Assembly: GCA_023362775.1 (NCBI GenBank)
Contig: JALMGJ010000013.1
Coordinates: forward strand, 26,452,274 to 26,516,273
Source of the DNA: Charina bottae
Taxonomy: Eukaryota; Chordata; Lepidosauria; Squamata; Charinaidae
Direction of reading: 5' to 3'
DNA: 64,000 bases
The notes below the pieces were generated by a model. That model was not told where the DNA came from and searched no databases. It saw only the letters and a list, made by a program, of their open reading frames with translations. Positions 34,901 through 46,333 of the stretch are shown here, piece after piece; the stretch's first letter is position 1, and each line of letters starts with the position of its first letter. The position numbers and the translations under genes were made by a program.

Positions 34901-37900
34901 TTGACATTTTATTTATTTATTTATCGTATGGCACATTCACATCGCGTTACAATAAAAAAACATAGAGCATAATAAATATGAAATATAAAATATAGACAGA
35001 AAAATTACAAACGTAAAGGGGTGATTTGGAGCATGCAGAGTGTTTACGGAGAACTTGTCAGCCATACTTTAAACCAAACGTGTCTTGCTCAAAATCTTCT
35101 TTTTCCCTTTGAATCTGGATTACCGCATAAGCCTAATCATTGCTACTATTATCCTGTATTATTTTGATTAGTAGTTGTGATAGTAACATGTTTCTATCCT
35201 AGATTTTCTTCTCAGAGTCCAAGTAATATACATAGTCTTCCTTACTAAATTTTAACTTCCAAACAATCCTGTAAGGTAGACCATTAGGCTTTTTATGTAA
35301 TAAGTGAAAACGTAGGTTGGGCTACATCTAATTCTGCAGAAATCCCGAATCGGTCATGAAGCTGAGTGATCCCTGGGCCAGTTTAATTCCCCACGCCCCC
35401 ACGCGCAAAGATGGTAGTGAACTATCATGTATTTTGCCCTATATTCCTTGAAGAAAGAGCAGGACAAATTTTTTATTATCAATTTGGGAATAAGTCCTAT
35501 TCAACCCAACAGATTTATTACGGAGTAAAAATGCACAGGATTACACTGTTAGTCAGTGACTAGTTACAGCCAGTTAATTAATGACTCTATTTAATCTGCT
35601 TGAATGCACATCCAGGAATAACCAATTGTTCTAAAGGAGGGTGAAAGGAACTGAGTTTTATTTTTAGCTTATACGTGTGTGGTTTTCACAGAATAAAGTG
35701 CCTCTTTTGAGTTGTTGAATTACAGATTTCTCAGTAAACTTAATGCTGACTGGAAGTTCCTTCATTAACTCCTGCCAGATTTACTAATATACTACATTTG
35801 GAAAAGAAGCAGGTTGTTCTGGTAAGATGAACTCATCTTCTTCCTTCTTCTAAACTGCAGGGTTTGGTGTTTTTTTTTTTTTAGGTGCTGGGAGAGAAAT
35901 GACAACATGGGTTACTGGTGGATCATCCGTTGCCCAATCTTGGTATCAATCTTTGTAAGTCACAAAGGAACACAAACACTGCTTTGTTTTGTTTTTTGTT
36001 TTTTCAACAACAAATCAGTTCCTGGCCCCTAGAATTTTTAATACAGCCTCTGCTGCCAAGAAAACTAGGCAGAAACAGGTGACAGATGTAGGCTCAGCAG
36101 GAGGGCAGAAACTAAAAATAACCCCCTGAACTTATTATATATCGCTTTGTTTTCTACATTCTTTTCTTTATTATGTTTTCAAATGTGTTTTTTAAAGTCT
36201 TGTTTCCACTTATTCACCACTCGCATGCCTTTCTTTTGGAAAAAGTGGGATGCAGATCCGAGACCCCTTCCAGGTAAAAAGATCTTTCCCTCCTTTTTCC
36301 GTGCACATTTCCACGCCCTGAAATATAAAAGAGAGGTGTTGCTATTAATAGGAAATCTCGGGTGGCACTCCACGCCTTACCTGGCTAACCGTTTGGCTAA
36401 ATATCTTGTCCAGTCTGTCAGAAAGAGTCTAGAAAAAGAAATCGCCCAGAAAGAGGTTTTAGGACGGGTGTCTGCAGAATGCAGCTGCCGTCTTGATCTT
36501 TTTTTAACCCACCCTGCAGATACTCTCTTTTACGATATCTGGGTGCGTCGGCTGTACTGCTCTGCCGAACGCAGCAGGACTGTGGAATTTGTGGATATCC
36601 GAATCATTCCTTCCTTCCCGTTTCCCAGGTCAACTTTGTGATTTTCATCCGGGTTATTAAGATCCTGATCTCCAAGCTCCAGGCGCAGCAAATGCGTTAC
36701 ACGGATTACAAATGTAGGTAAGGAATTAACTGCTGGGTAAGACAGAGCCGCGGTTGGGGGGAACGCAAGGAGAATGTGTGGATCCCATCCCTGGCTTTGG
36801 CTTTCTATGGCCTCTTTTTCAGTTAGCCAACAAGAGCTAATGATGCTTAAGTGCAATACAGGTAGTCCTCGCTTAACGACCACAATTGGGACCGGAATTT
36901 TGGTTGCTAAGTGAAGCAGTCATTAAGTGAAGCCAACCTGATTTTACAACCTTTTTTGCGGCAGTCGTAAAGTGAACCACGTGGTCGTTAAGCTGGCTGG
37001 GACGGTTGAAAATGGCAATCACGTGACCATGGGATGCTGCGATGGTCATAAATGTGAACCGGTTTCCAAGCGCCCAAATCGTGATCACGTGACTGCAGGG
37101 ACGCTGCAACGGTCATAACTGTGAGGACTGGTTGTAAGTCGGTTTTTCCAGCGCTGTCGTAAGTCCAAACCGTCACTAAATGAATGGTCATTAAGCAAGG
37201 ATTACCTGTAGGGTGGTGATTATCAGAGCAGAAGCATCCCCTTCCCTTTAACTGAGAAAGGATTTCTGCTTTTGATCTACATATCTAAGGTATGAGACCG
37301 TTGAATTGTCCGAAATAGCTCAGGACTACCTGTACACAGGCCTAGTCTGAGTGATAGATGAAGTTTCCTCTTCTGCCGTTTCTCTTTTTCCACGTTCAGG
37401 TTGGCCAAGTCTACCCTCACCCTCATCCCTCTGCTGGGCACTCACGAGGTGGCTTTTGCGCTGCTGACGGAGGAGCAGGCTCAGGGCACCGTGCGCTACA
37501 TCAAATTCTTCTTCGAGCTCTTCCTCAACTCCTTCCAGGTAAGGGGAACAGCTGTGGGGCACAGCTGCCCATTTGGGAAGCTGCCGTAGACCGCCAGACC
37601 CTTGGCCCGAGTCACCAACTTCATGGATTAGCAGCAGCCTGGGATTTCGGGCAGGGGTGGCGATCAGGAAGTCCTGCACACAAAACCTGACCGAGGAAAA
37701 GCACAAAAGGCCGGGTAAAACAGAGGGTCTTTCTAAAAACCGCAAAAGGGGCATCATAAAACGTTTTCTGCATCCCTCTAAAACAGTATTCCTCAACCGT
37801 AGAAACTTTAAGATGTGTGGACTTCAACTCCCAGAATTCCCTAGCCAGCAAGGAATCTGGTGCTTTTCCGACTAAAAAGAATTATTAAAAGACGTAATTT

Positions 37901-39536
37901 ATTTATTATTTATTATTTATTATTTCAATTTATTCCCCGCCCATCTCCCCTGCAAGGGACTCTGGGCGGGTAAGCTTTTGAGGTGACAAATATCTGACTC
38001 CTTCACATAAAAAAGAGGTGGAGCTTCGATCACACCGTTGTGGCTGCCATCTTGACCTTTTTGACCACACCCTGCAGACACTCCTGCTTGATCTCAGAAG
38101 AGAAGAGGAAGGAGTGTTTTGGATTCCCATGGGGAGTTTTTGCTATCCCCAAAAGCTGCAGATTGTGGTGTCTCCGAACATATGCGATTTTCTTTTGTTG
38201 TTGTTTTCTATTTAATTAATTAAATCAAACCAAATTATTTCTTCGATTTATGCAGCTACCCATCTCACATAGTTGTTGTTGTTTCGTGTCAGAAGCTTTC
38301 GCTTCTGTAGTGAAAGGATTTGCCTGTGACATCCCCGTTGCCCAGGACGCCCAAGGAGGCTCCTTTCATGTCCCTGTGATTTTTCCCACCGGAGTGGTAC
38401 CTAATTTATCTACTCACATTTGCATGCTTTTGAACTGCTAGGTTGGCAGGAGCTGGGACTGATTTTTTTTTTACTAATTGCCCGGAGCTTACTCCTGCTC
38501 GTGGCTCGCTCAGGTTTTGAACTGCCGAGCTGTCAGCCTTAATGGCTTCTGACTCAGCGTCTGAACTGCTGAGCCACTGCGGTCCCTGTCTCACATAGTG
38601 TCACTGGGTGACGTACAGCAGGTAAAAACCATTAAAAAAAACTTAATGATTTTTTAAGTGCAAGCGGCCCAGAGTTGGGCAACCTCTAAATCTAAAAAAT
38701 AATATATTATATATAATAATATCCCTAGTATGCCCAAGCTGCATGAAACCCAAGCTGATAAAGAACGTTGCCAGGCTCAAAGCTCAGCTGGGCGATTTCC
38801 ACCCAGGGTGGCTCAAATGAAACCGCTGCCAGATAACGCTGTCTTCCCTCCTTGTTTGTTCACGTTCAGGGCGTCTTGGTGAGCACCCTTTACTGCTTTG
38901 TCAACAAAGAGGTAGGTCATCCTCCAGCAGTCCCCCTTGTGCAAAGCAGGCATGGGGCTGAAGCCTGCCTGTTCATGGTTCTTAGCAGACTGGGGGCCCA
39001 AGGGGGGGGTTCCCCCAGAGACAGCCCCCCATCTCTGGCACCAAAAGCTGCAAGTTCAGGGGAGCAGCCGTGGCAGCTTCCCAAACCTTCATCGGCTCAT
39101 CCAGTCCCAGAGATGGAAGGCTCTCTTGAGGCCATCAGGTCCAACCCCACTTCCCTGCGGGAATTCGAAGGAAAGCAATTGGCTATCTATCAAGGCAGGG
39201 GCATCCTTTCTTCCCCGCTGAAGCAGCCTGCCGACGGCCCATGGTCCGTCTCCCTTCTCCCTCCAGGTCCACTCTGAGATCCAGAGGAAGTGGCAGACAT
39301 GCCAGCTGGACGTTGGCCTGCTCGAGAAACCAGGACGCAGCTTCGGCCTCGGGGGTTCTTGGCGCGGCCGAAGAAGCCAGACCGAGAAGCCCGCCTGTGG
39401 TCCGATTCACAGCCAAGCGGGGCGAAAAGCTTCTCTGGGGGGCTTGGAGAATGCAGCAGTGGCTCCGTTCAAGCACACACAGGTGAACTGCCGATCTCAC
39501 TGGTACATCCCCATCCGGATGAAAGCGGAGAACTAG
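28941..39536 (+). CDS. GIPR: Gastric inhibitory polypeptide receptor, class B1 GPCR (N-terminus incomplete)
   Basis: This plasma-membrane receptor couples an incretin peptide to Gs. Exons are about 28941-29012, 30468-30575, 31388-31509, 32267-32370, 33372-33522, 33658-33817, 34713-34773, 35885-35954, 36629-36717, 37400-37538, 38870-38911 and 39267-39536. Phases agree and give 461 codons from the ATG at 28943. The extracellular domain starts [12 protein letters not shown] and has six Cys, the [11 protein letters not shown] and [10 protein letters not shown] motifs and two N-glycosylation sequons. Seven membrane segments follow, with TM3 Cys in TGCRLAQ, loop 2 Cys in [25 protein letters not shown] in loop 3/TM6 and LYCFVNKEV at the end of TM7. 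The C-terminal tail of about 85 residues ends in MKAEN. GLP1R, GCGR and the glucagon-related-peptide receptor are close relatives. I chose GIPR because of [17 protein letters not shown] and the linkage to FBXO46. The signal-peptide exon was not found, and an in-frame TAA lies at 28937-28939. Confidence 0.88.
29079..29347. mobile_element. hAT-like MITE of the GCTTTCCAAA family with minisatellite units
   Basis: It runs from CAGAGCTTTCCAAACTTTTC to CAGTTTGGAAAGCTCTG, with a perfect 8-bp duplication CCCTATAT on both sides. It contains two GGCACAAGGCAGGCACTAGG units. It lies in the first visible GIPR intron, close to the first exon found. Confidence 0.85.
32421..32763. mobile_element. Tigger/pogo-like palindromic element in a GIPR intron
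   Basis: The ends are CAGGTAGTCCTCGACTTACG and GAGGACTACCTG, with TA on the right and TG on the left, so the left target base is probably mutated. It starts only 50 bases after the GIPR TM1 exon ends. Confidence 0.7.
34011..34318. mobile_element. hAT-like element with 8-bp target duplication
   Basis: The left end CAGCCTTTCTCAACCTTTTG and the right end CCTGGTTGAGAAACCCTG are imperfect complements. A perfect octamer TTCTAAAA flanks both sides (34003-34010 and 34319-34326). It is non-coding and lies in a GIPR intron. Confidence 0.75.
34390..34523. mobile_element. hAT-like palindromic MITE with perfect 8-bp duplication
   Basis: The 134-bp palindrome runs from CAGTGTTTCTCAACCTTGGC to the complement ending AACACTG, with centre CCAGCATGCTGG. 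The octamer CTCTAGAG is exactly duplicated at 34382-34389 and 34524-34531. This copy gives the clearest evidence that the family is hAT-like. Confidence 0.85.
36859..37208. mobile_element. Tigger/pogo-like palindromic element in a GIPR intron
   Basis: The ends are CAGGTAGTCCTCGCTTAACG and AAGGATTACCTG, with TA on both sides. It lies between the TM5 and TM6 exons of GIPR. A stray GGACTACCTGTA end sits nearby at about 37322. Confidence 0.75.
38270..38590 (-). mobile_element. Older tRNA-derived SINE related to the Sauria type
   Basis: On the minus strand the head reads GCAGTGGCTCAGCAGTTCAG and GGCAGTTCAAAACC, a decayed A and B box. The body retains CCAACCTAGCAGTTCAAAAG, as in the younger copies. 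It lies in a GIPR intron and is much more diverged than the copies at 8001 and 18219. Confidence 0.6.
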
Positions 39537-41657
39537 CACCGGTGTCCCTGGAGTGACCGCATCCTCAGAAACCGTGGCTGACACCAGCTCCCTTCAGGGT
39601 GTGAAAGAATGCTGCCAGCCATACAAAAGATCAAGGGGCTTTAAGACAGACAGGAAGTTGATGCAACTGCGAAGTCCTGGAGGAATAGTGGAACTCTTGT
39701 AAATTGTCATTTGCCTGGTTGCCTGTGGGCGGTCAAAGTCACCTCTAGGCGACTAGTGTGAGAACTTTGTAAACTGCAAAAGGGCTGATTTTAGTTTGCC
39801 TTTTTGGGGGGTTACTAAGGAAGCAGTCAAGATTTACACAATGCTCTGTGGTAGAAACCATCTGAAACAATTCATATCGGTCAGAACTTTTGCAATCTTA
39901 AAATCCCCTGGTGATTTCATGGAGACTCTATTTTTTCTTGGCAACGGTATAGAAGTGGTTTTCCACTGCTCTTTTCTGGATATTTTTTTTTTAATCTTCC
40001 ACTGCCCATTTTCCAGCTTTTATATCTGCCTTTGGCTTCAACAGAAGTTGAGATGTTGAGACCACTTCTTTATTATTTTTATTTATTTCTTGGATTTATA
40101 GTCCACTTTTCATCCAGGAGCTTAAAACAGCATCATCTAGCCTTTTTCCCCCACCACAATAATCCTGCAAAATAGTTTGGGTTCAAAGAGTGTGACTTAT
40201 CCCAAGCACCCCGTGAATTTCTATGGCTTAATCTTGCACCTGGATCTTCTCTATCCTAGTCTGAAGATCATTCAGTGGCCTGTTAGAACCAGTGAATGGA
40301 GCAGAGCTTAACATAGTATAAGCTCATGCACAGAAAGAGAATATTGTTTAAAAACAGAGCAAGTGAGCACGTTAGAGAGATCCAGGTACTTAATCTTACA
40401 CTTTTAGCCCACCCAAGCATAAAGAAACACACGCTTAGACATAGTAGGTTCAAAAAGTAAGTACAAAAGAGTTCTTACATTTATTCAGTCCAGGTACAGC
40501 ATTCTCAGTAGATAAATGATGTTTCAGTTTCTCATTTCCTTTTCTCTAAACTTTGTGGACTCTTAGCCATATAGCTGCCAAGAGCTGCGTGGAGAGAGGG
40601 GGAAAATTCTCCTAGGCCCATCCATGGGCTAAGGTGGAGAGTTGAGGCCTAGCACATGGCCTCTCCATGGAAGGAGCTCAGGCACATGCGTCCTTCTTCT
40701 CCGGTGGAAGCAGCAGAGAGAGCTGACTACGAAGGGAGATGGAGGAAGTGGGAGTGGCAACAAAACAACTTCCTCAAAGACACGGAGAATTGCATCCTGG
40801 GATGAACTCATCTATATGCAAATGAGGCATGTTGATTTGCTGAATTTCCAACATAGTCCAGTATCTTAACCATTTCCCCCATTGGCTCTCACTTCACATT
40901 CCCAATCCTGAATCTCATCTCATTGTCCCTCTGGACTGAAATCATAACCCAGGATGGGAAGATTCGAGTTACACAGCATCTTGGAACTAGTAATATCAAA
41001 ATCCCGTTGGATTAAAACTGCAGAGATCAAAGGGAGCTACGGGAATTTTTCTGTTGACCTCAACCGGTTCAGATTTATACTGTGGTGCACCCCTTTGCTG
41101 ATGCACCCTGCTAGAATAGGATATAATGCAACCCTCAGATTTCTGTATCTTTGCAAGAATACGCAAGGAACTTCTACTGATTGACTGAATCCTTGAATTA
41201 ACCGTAAAACCAAAGGACGTATTTTCACTGGCACTTCCAGACTACGCGAGGAGATAAGAAATTTGGGACTTCTTACCACTGTGTTTTTATTGCCAACTAA
41301 TCTCTTATTGGTGCAGTATTTTATTTATTAATTTGAATTAAAAATGGTTCTCTGTGTGGCTGTTATGGGCCCAGTGGAACCTAGATATCTAAATTGGAGA
41401 TCCTGTGTTTTCCTGGATTTGGGGGGGGGATTTAAATGTGGATTTAAAAGGATAATCCCTCTTAGCCATTGAACCTGGCATGGGATGCTCGGCCCAAACA
41501 TGCAACTTTTTTTTAAGCTAACATCGTTTTTCTAAGTGATTAGTTCCCAGGTTTATTCAGGTTTTGTTCCGTTTCAAAAGAGCTTGTTGGTGTTGGGTTG
41601 TATTTATTTTTATTTAGAAATATACAGATTGAGTGTAAACTGAGGTACAATTTATAG

Positions 41658-41792
41658 CAGTGTTTTTGAAACGTGGCAACTTTAAGATGTGTGGACTTCA
41701 ACTCCCAGAATTCCCCAGCCAGCCATGCTGGCTGGGGAATTCTGGGAGTTGAAGTCCACACATCTTAAAGTTGCCAAGTTTCAAAAATGCTG
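41658..41792. mobile_element. hAT-like near-perfect palindromic MITE
   Basis: The element runs from CAGTGTTTTTGAAACGTGGC to the complement ending AAAATGCTG, with centre CCAGCCATGCTGGCTGG. The flanks ATTTATAG and ATTTACAG match at seven of eight positions. Confidence 0.8.
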
Positions 41793-42044
41793 ATTTACAG
41801 AGTCCCCAATTTACAGAGTCAAAATCCACTGCTCCCATACCAGATCAGAAGATAGCAAACACATTAAAAACGCTGACAAGGCCCAACTTCAGCTCTCTTA
41901 ACCTCTGTCTTTTTCCATCTTATTGCTGTTCCATCTGTTCACATGGAACAGCAATAAGCCATAGCTTATTCTGTCACAGTGGTTGGAATAAATCAGAATT
42001 GGCTGAGCTTATCCAATACACTAAGCTGAACCAAACCATTAGTG

Positions 42045-42825
42045 CAGAGCTTTCCAATCTTTTCATGTTGGTGACACACTTTTTAGACATGCATCATTTC
42101 ACGACACACTCTTACAGCAGGGCACAAGGCAGACACTAGGACCTGTGCGGAATCAGCAGGTTTGGAGGCAGCAGGGCACAAGGCAGGCAATAGGACCTGC
42201 GCGGAATCACAGCAGGTTTGGAGGCAGCAAGGCACAAGGCAGGCACTAGGACCTGCGCGGAATCACAGCAGGGCAGGTTTGGAGGCAGCAAGGCACAAGG
42301 CAGGCACTAGGACCTGCGTGGAATCACAGCAGGTTTGGAGGCAGCAGGGCACAAGGCAGGCACTAGGACCTGCATGGAATCCTGGCAGGGCAGGTTTGGA
42401 GGCAGCAAGGCACAAGGCAGGCGCTAGGACCTGCATGGAATCCTGGCAGGGCAGGTTTGGAGGCAGCAAGGCACAAGGCAGGCACTAGGACCTGCGCGGA
42501 ATCCTGGCAGGGCAGGTTTGGAGGCAGCAGGGCACAAGGCAGGCACTAGGACCTGCATGGAATCCTGGCAGGGCAGGTTTGGAGGCAGCAAGGCACAAGG
42601 CAGGCACTAGGACCTGCGCGGAATCCTGGCAGGGCAGGTTTGGAGGCAGCAGGGCACAAGGCAGGCACTAGGACCTGCGTGGAATCACAGCAGGTTTGGA
42701 GGCAGCCAGGCACAAGGCAGGCACTGGGACCTGCGTGGAAGCCAGGAGGCAGCAGCAGCCGCGACACACCCAGACACTGCAGCCGACACACTAACATGTC
42801 GCGACACACAGTTTGGAAAGCTCTG
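42045..42825. mobile_element. hAT-like MITE expanded by an internal minisatellite
   Basis: The ends are CAGAGCTTTCCAATCTTTTC and CAGTTTGGAAAGCTCTG, with a perfect octamer CATTAGTG on both sides (42037-42044 and 42826-42833). Inside are about eleven units of 52-61 bp containing GGCACAAGGCAGGCACTAGG. Units vary by presence of a CTGGCAGGGCAGG insert. The open frames across it are by-products of the repeat. Confidence 0.88.
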
Positions 42826-43007
42826 CATTAGTGTGATGTGGGAGCTCAGCTCTTCCTCTTTCAAAACTAATTTATCTGTGCAACTATATAAACAGATTGT
42901 AGCATTATCAGTTGGGATGCGATAAGAAAATTCTCCTTTTACATGTTTCTAGAAAGAGTTCATACAGCTCTCTCCAACGTAAGACTTCCCAAAGGGTTGG
43001 TCTGCAC

Positions 43008-43099
43008 CAGTGTTTCTCAACCTCAGCGACTTTAAGATGTGTGGCCTTCAACTCCCAGAATTCCCCAGCCAGCATGGTTGCCAAGGTTGAAAAACCCTG
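43008..43099. mobile_element. Truncated hAT-like palindromic MITE
   Basis: The left arm CAGTGTTTCTCAACCTCAGC is intact. The right arm is reduced to GGTTGCCAAGGTTGAAAAAC. The inner arm has been lost and no target duplication is clear. Confidence 0.6.
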
Positions 43100-43286
43100 C
43101 CATAGACTAACATGGATCTCCTTCTACAATGTCTAGGCACCAAAATAACTAAAGGTTTCAGAAATAAGTGAGGGTTCTGAGTGTAGAAAGTTAAGATAAG
43201 CAGCTGACTAACTCAAAGATAATGCTAGCTGAGAATCATAAAGGTCCAAAGGAAATCAGCTTCATCTCGTTCGGCAAGATCTAGAG

Positions 43287-43535
43287 CAGAGCTTTCCAAA
43301 CGGTGTGTCGGGACACGTTAGTGTGTCGGCTGCAGTGTCTGGGTGTGTCGCGGCTGCTGCTGCCTCCTGGCTTCCACGCAGGTCCTAGTGCCTGCCTTGT
43401 GCCTTGCTGCCTCCAAACCTGCTGTGATTCCGCGCAGGTCCTAGTGCCTGCCTTGTGCCCTGCTGTAAGAGTGTGTCGCGAAATGATGCATGTCTAAAAA
43501 GTGTGTCACCAACATGAAAAGTTTGGAAAGCTCTG
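43287..43535. mobile_element. hAT-like MITE of the GCTTTCCAAA family, inverted relative to 42045
   Basis: It has CAGAGCTTTCCAAACGGTGT and GTTTGGAAAGCTCTG ends with perfect ATCTAGAG duplications (43279-43286 and 43536-43543). The interior carries two minisatellite units in the opposite orientation to the element at 42045, only 460 bases away. Confidence 0.85.
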
Positions 43536-44539
43536 ATCTAGAGACTGCCACCATCAGCAGCAGGTCTGGCTGAGAAGAGGACAGTCGATGCCGTCACTCA
43601 AAGTATTGCAAAGGTTCCAAGCAATGATTGCAACCAGCTTCATGACTCAGGGTCTAAAAGGGACAATGGGTGTGTCTGGACTCTTGAAAAAGAACTTGGG
43701 AACTTTTGGCGTCCTTTGCTGCTAGAACAAGGGACAGGAAATAAAAGGTCAGGAAATTTTATTTTATAGGAAATAAAGTCCAATTGCCGAAGTACCGGCT
43801 CAATGGTAGAGGTGCCCTTTCACCCCCCCTCTTCTCAGCCTCCCTTTGGAGAAAGAGCAGGCCTTTGCACAAGACAATAAAAATATTAGGAAGGACAATA
43901 CCGCCTGATCAATGGAACACACAATAAAGCATCTCCTTCTAAAGGGATAGCCATGATAAGCGGCTGCAGCTAAAACGTCAATCTGGTGGCACTTCTTCTC
44001 TTTCCTCAGGACTCCATGTGCCTGATGGATTGTGTGTTATCATCCAGTGAAAATTCAAGTGATAATTTATTAGTGTTTTAAATGCCCCTGCACCCTTCCC
44101 TTTAGCAATAGGAATTGGCATAACACCTTGGAGTACCATGAGATGTAGGGCTGGCTACCAGCTTGTTTGGCTTCAAACGGGTTGGACCCACTCATGGAAG
44201 CCCTGGGGATCAATGGCTCTTGGCCTTGATGGCCGTGGGACTGCCTCTGTGTCACACTCCTCGCTTCCCGTTCTCAGAACACCAAAGCGACTCGCATGCA
44301 TGAAAGAGTTAACCTAGGTCGAGCATTCCAGAACTGTTTGGGTTATCAGCACAAGGTCATGGAAATGGTTGGAGGTGGAAGGAGACATGGCTAGATGAAC
44401 TGCTGGAATTTGCATGGCACGGGGGGGGGGGGGAGTGGGCATATTGCAAAGGGGGGAACTTTGAATGTATAACTGTGAGAAAAGCCCGCGTTTTCTCATT
44501 CGTGACTTTCTCCTTGTATTGTAGTAACCTAGCATTAAA

Positions 44540-44587
44540 CATTCATTCATTCATTCATTCATTCATTCATTCATTCATTCATTCATT

Positions 44588-44633
<46 letters not shown>
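44540..44633. repeat. ATTC and AC microsatellite
   Basis: About twelve CATT units are followed by a short AT run and then (CA)n. A LINE-tail-like CGCCCATCTCCCCCAATCGG follows directly. Confidence 0.9.
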
Positions 44634-45173
44634 GCCCATCTCCCCCAATCGGGGGATAAATAGTTTTCCAAGTAAATCTTGTGAGACGGGTTTAATTGCT
44701 ACAGAGGTTCTGCATCCATTACATTAAGTCACGAATCACCACTTTTCCTCTACCTGGAGAACTGGCATTTCTGTTGAATGAATGGATTTGGGAGGGGGAA
44801 AATTCCCCAAACCAATCAGCTATTGGAGAGAAGGGAGCTTGCTTTAATTTCATTATGGAGGCTTTCAAAAAAGGCAATCAACCCATCCCTCCTTTGGTTA
44901 GAAGCGCATTGTTGAGAACATAATGGCGCCTCAGCAGAAGCAGAAATATACAATTTGAGGAAGTAACACAAGGCAGAAAGGTGAGGACACACCTTTCCTC
45001 ATAGTCTATCGGACTTGATTCAGCCTTATTTCTGAAAAAAGTTGAATATTTTTGTACAGTACAGCATTATTTTACTTGTGACTCTTTTTTTCTAAAACAG
45101 ATCACTACTTCAACCCACCCTTTTACACTCTTCCAATCATACTATATACAGAATATAGTGAAATATGGCAGTA

Positions 45174-45583
45174 CAGGTAGTCCTTGCTTAACTACCACAA
45201 TTGGGACCGGAATTTCAGTTGTTAAGCGAAGCAGTCATTAAGCAAATACGACCCGATTTTATGACCTTTCTTGCAGCGGTCGTTAAGCAAATCACTGTGG
45301 GCGTTAAGTGAACCAAGTGGTTGTTAAGCGAATCACGCAGTTCCCCATTGATTTTGCTTGCCAGAAGCCGGCCGGGAAGGTAGAAAATGGCGATCACATG
45401 ACCATGGGATGCTGTAATGGTCATAAACGCAAATCAGTTGCCAAGTGCCCAAATCGTGATCATGTGACCACGGGGATGCTGCAATGGTTTTAAGTGTGAG
45501 AACCGGTCCTAAGTCGGTTTTTTCAGCACCCTCATAAGTCTGAACCATCACTAAACAAATGGTTGTTAAGTGAGGACTACTTG
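45174..45583. mobile_element. Tigger/pogo-like palindromic DNA transposon remnant
   Basis: It starts CAGGTAGTCCTTGCTTAACT after TA and ends GAGGACTACTTG before TA. It includes the AAATCGTGATCATGTGACCA inner motif of the family. It lies about 500 bases upstream of the FBXO46 promoter region. Confidence 0.75.
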
Positions 45584-46079
45584 TACTGGGATTTTAGAAA
45601 CCACACCCATTCCCCCAGCCATTGATAAGCCTTAATTCCAACTGCAAAAACGGGGGTGCGTAAAGCACAAAACGGTAACTTAGTTTTAATTATTTATGGT
45701 CTGTACCTTCATTCATACACATCAAGCCTTTAAAGATATCTGGCCTTAATCTGATTTAAAAAACAAAGGTGATTCTGCTGAGAAGACAAAGATCCACTCT
45801 ATCTGTGCTTCCTTTCTTCCTTATATTTATTTATTCAATTTGTATAGTGCTTACAAGCCCCTCGCCTAGAAGTTATGGCAGCTTTAAAATGTTGCTGCTC
45901 CATTCACGGGGAGGATGCACTCAGTATATGCTCAGAGGCACAGAACTTTTAACCTGAAAAATGCAACTTCCAGAAAGAAGCATGCATTATTGCGAAGCTC
46001 CATGGAAAAAGAAGCGGGGGGGAAGAGGGGTTCTATTATTCTATTAACGGGTGGCTAGGTTAGGAGAAAACCCCCTTTT

Positions 46080-46333
46080 TCCCAAAAAGCTTTTCTGCCC
46101 TTCTCAACTGCAGAGCCGCGCAAGAGGCGCCAAATGAAGTCGCAGAACTATACCTTCCAGAGACCTTTGCGACTCGGAATTCCGAGTGGAGGAGTGGAAG
46201 GGAGCCAATTGGGAGGCTGATACGGAAGTGGGCGGTTCGAGGGGGACGCCTGCGCAGAGGGAAACCAGGAAGTCCAAGGACTCGCTGCTGCAAAGGGAGA
46301 GAGGAGGTGGTCGACGGTCCCGGTGCGTGGAAG
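46080..46333 (+). promoter_or_regulatory. FBXO46: GC-rich promoter and non-coding first exon, probably FBXO46
   Basis: A local CpG-rich block holds a CCAAT pentamer (46205-46209), an ETS-type CGGAAGT (46223-46229) overlapping into a GC box GGGCGG (46230-46235), and an NRF1-like TGCGCAG (46251-46257). It ends in a strong donor AAG/GTAAGAG with the exon end at 46333. No coding start is apparent. FBXO46 is the next plus-strand gene and has a 5' splice acceptor before its single coding exon, so this is its likely non-coding exon 1. The assignment is inference, and the transcription start is unknown. Confidence 0.6.

Larger units (their letters stand above)
39537..46079. other. Intergenic spacer between GIPR and FBXO46
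   Basis: No exon of SNRPD2 or QPCTL, the genes that lie between GIPR and FBXO46 in human as I recall, is visible. The contents are the GIPR 3' flank, LINE-like AT-rich tails (40070-40180), two short hAT-like palindromes, two GCTTTCCAAA elements and a Tigger-like copy. Stretches 39800-41640 and 43540-44500 hold nothing else I can recognise. Confidence 0.6.

Noticed and set aside
36147..36641. A 164-codon forward frame between the TM4 and TM5 exons of GIPR.
   Set aside because: It lies in an intron, matches no family I know, and ends by running into the conserved TM5 exon in the wrong frame.
42162..42809. Repetitive frames on both strands and a CRISPR-like periodic array.
   Set aside because: The periodicity is a minisatellite inside a hAT-like element with target duplications. 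Units are 52-61 bp with no unique spacers, and the organism is a vertebrate.
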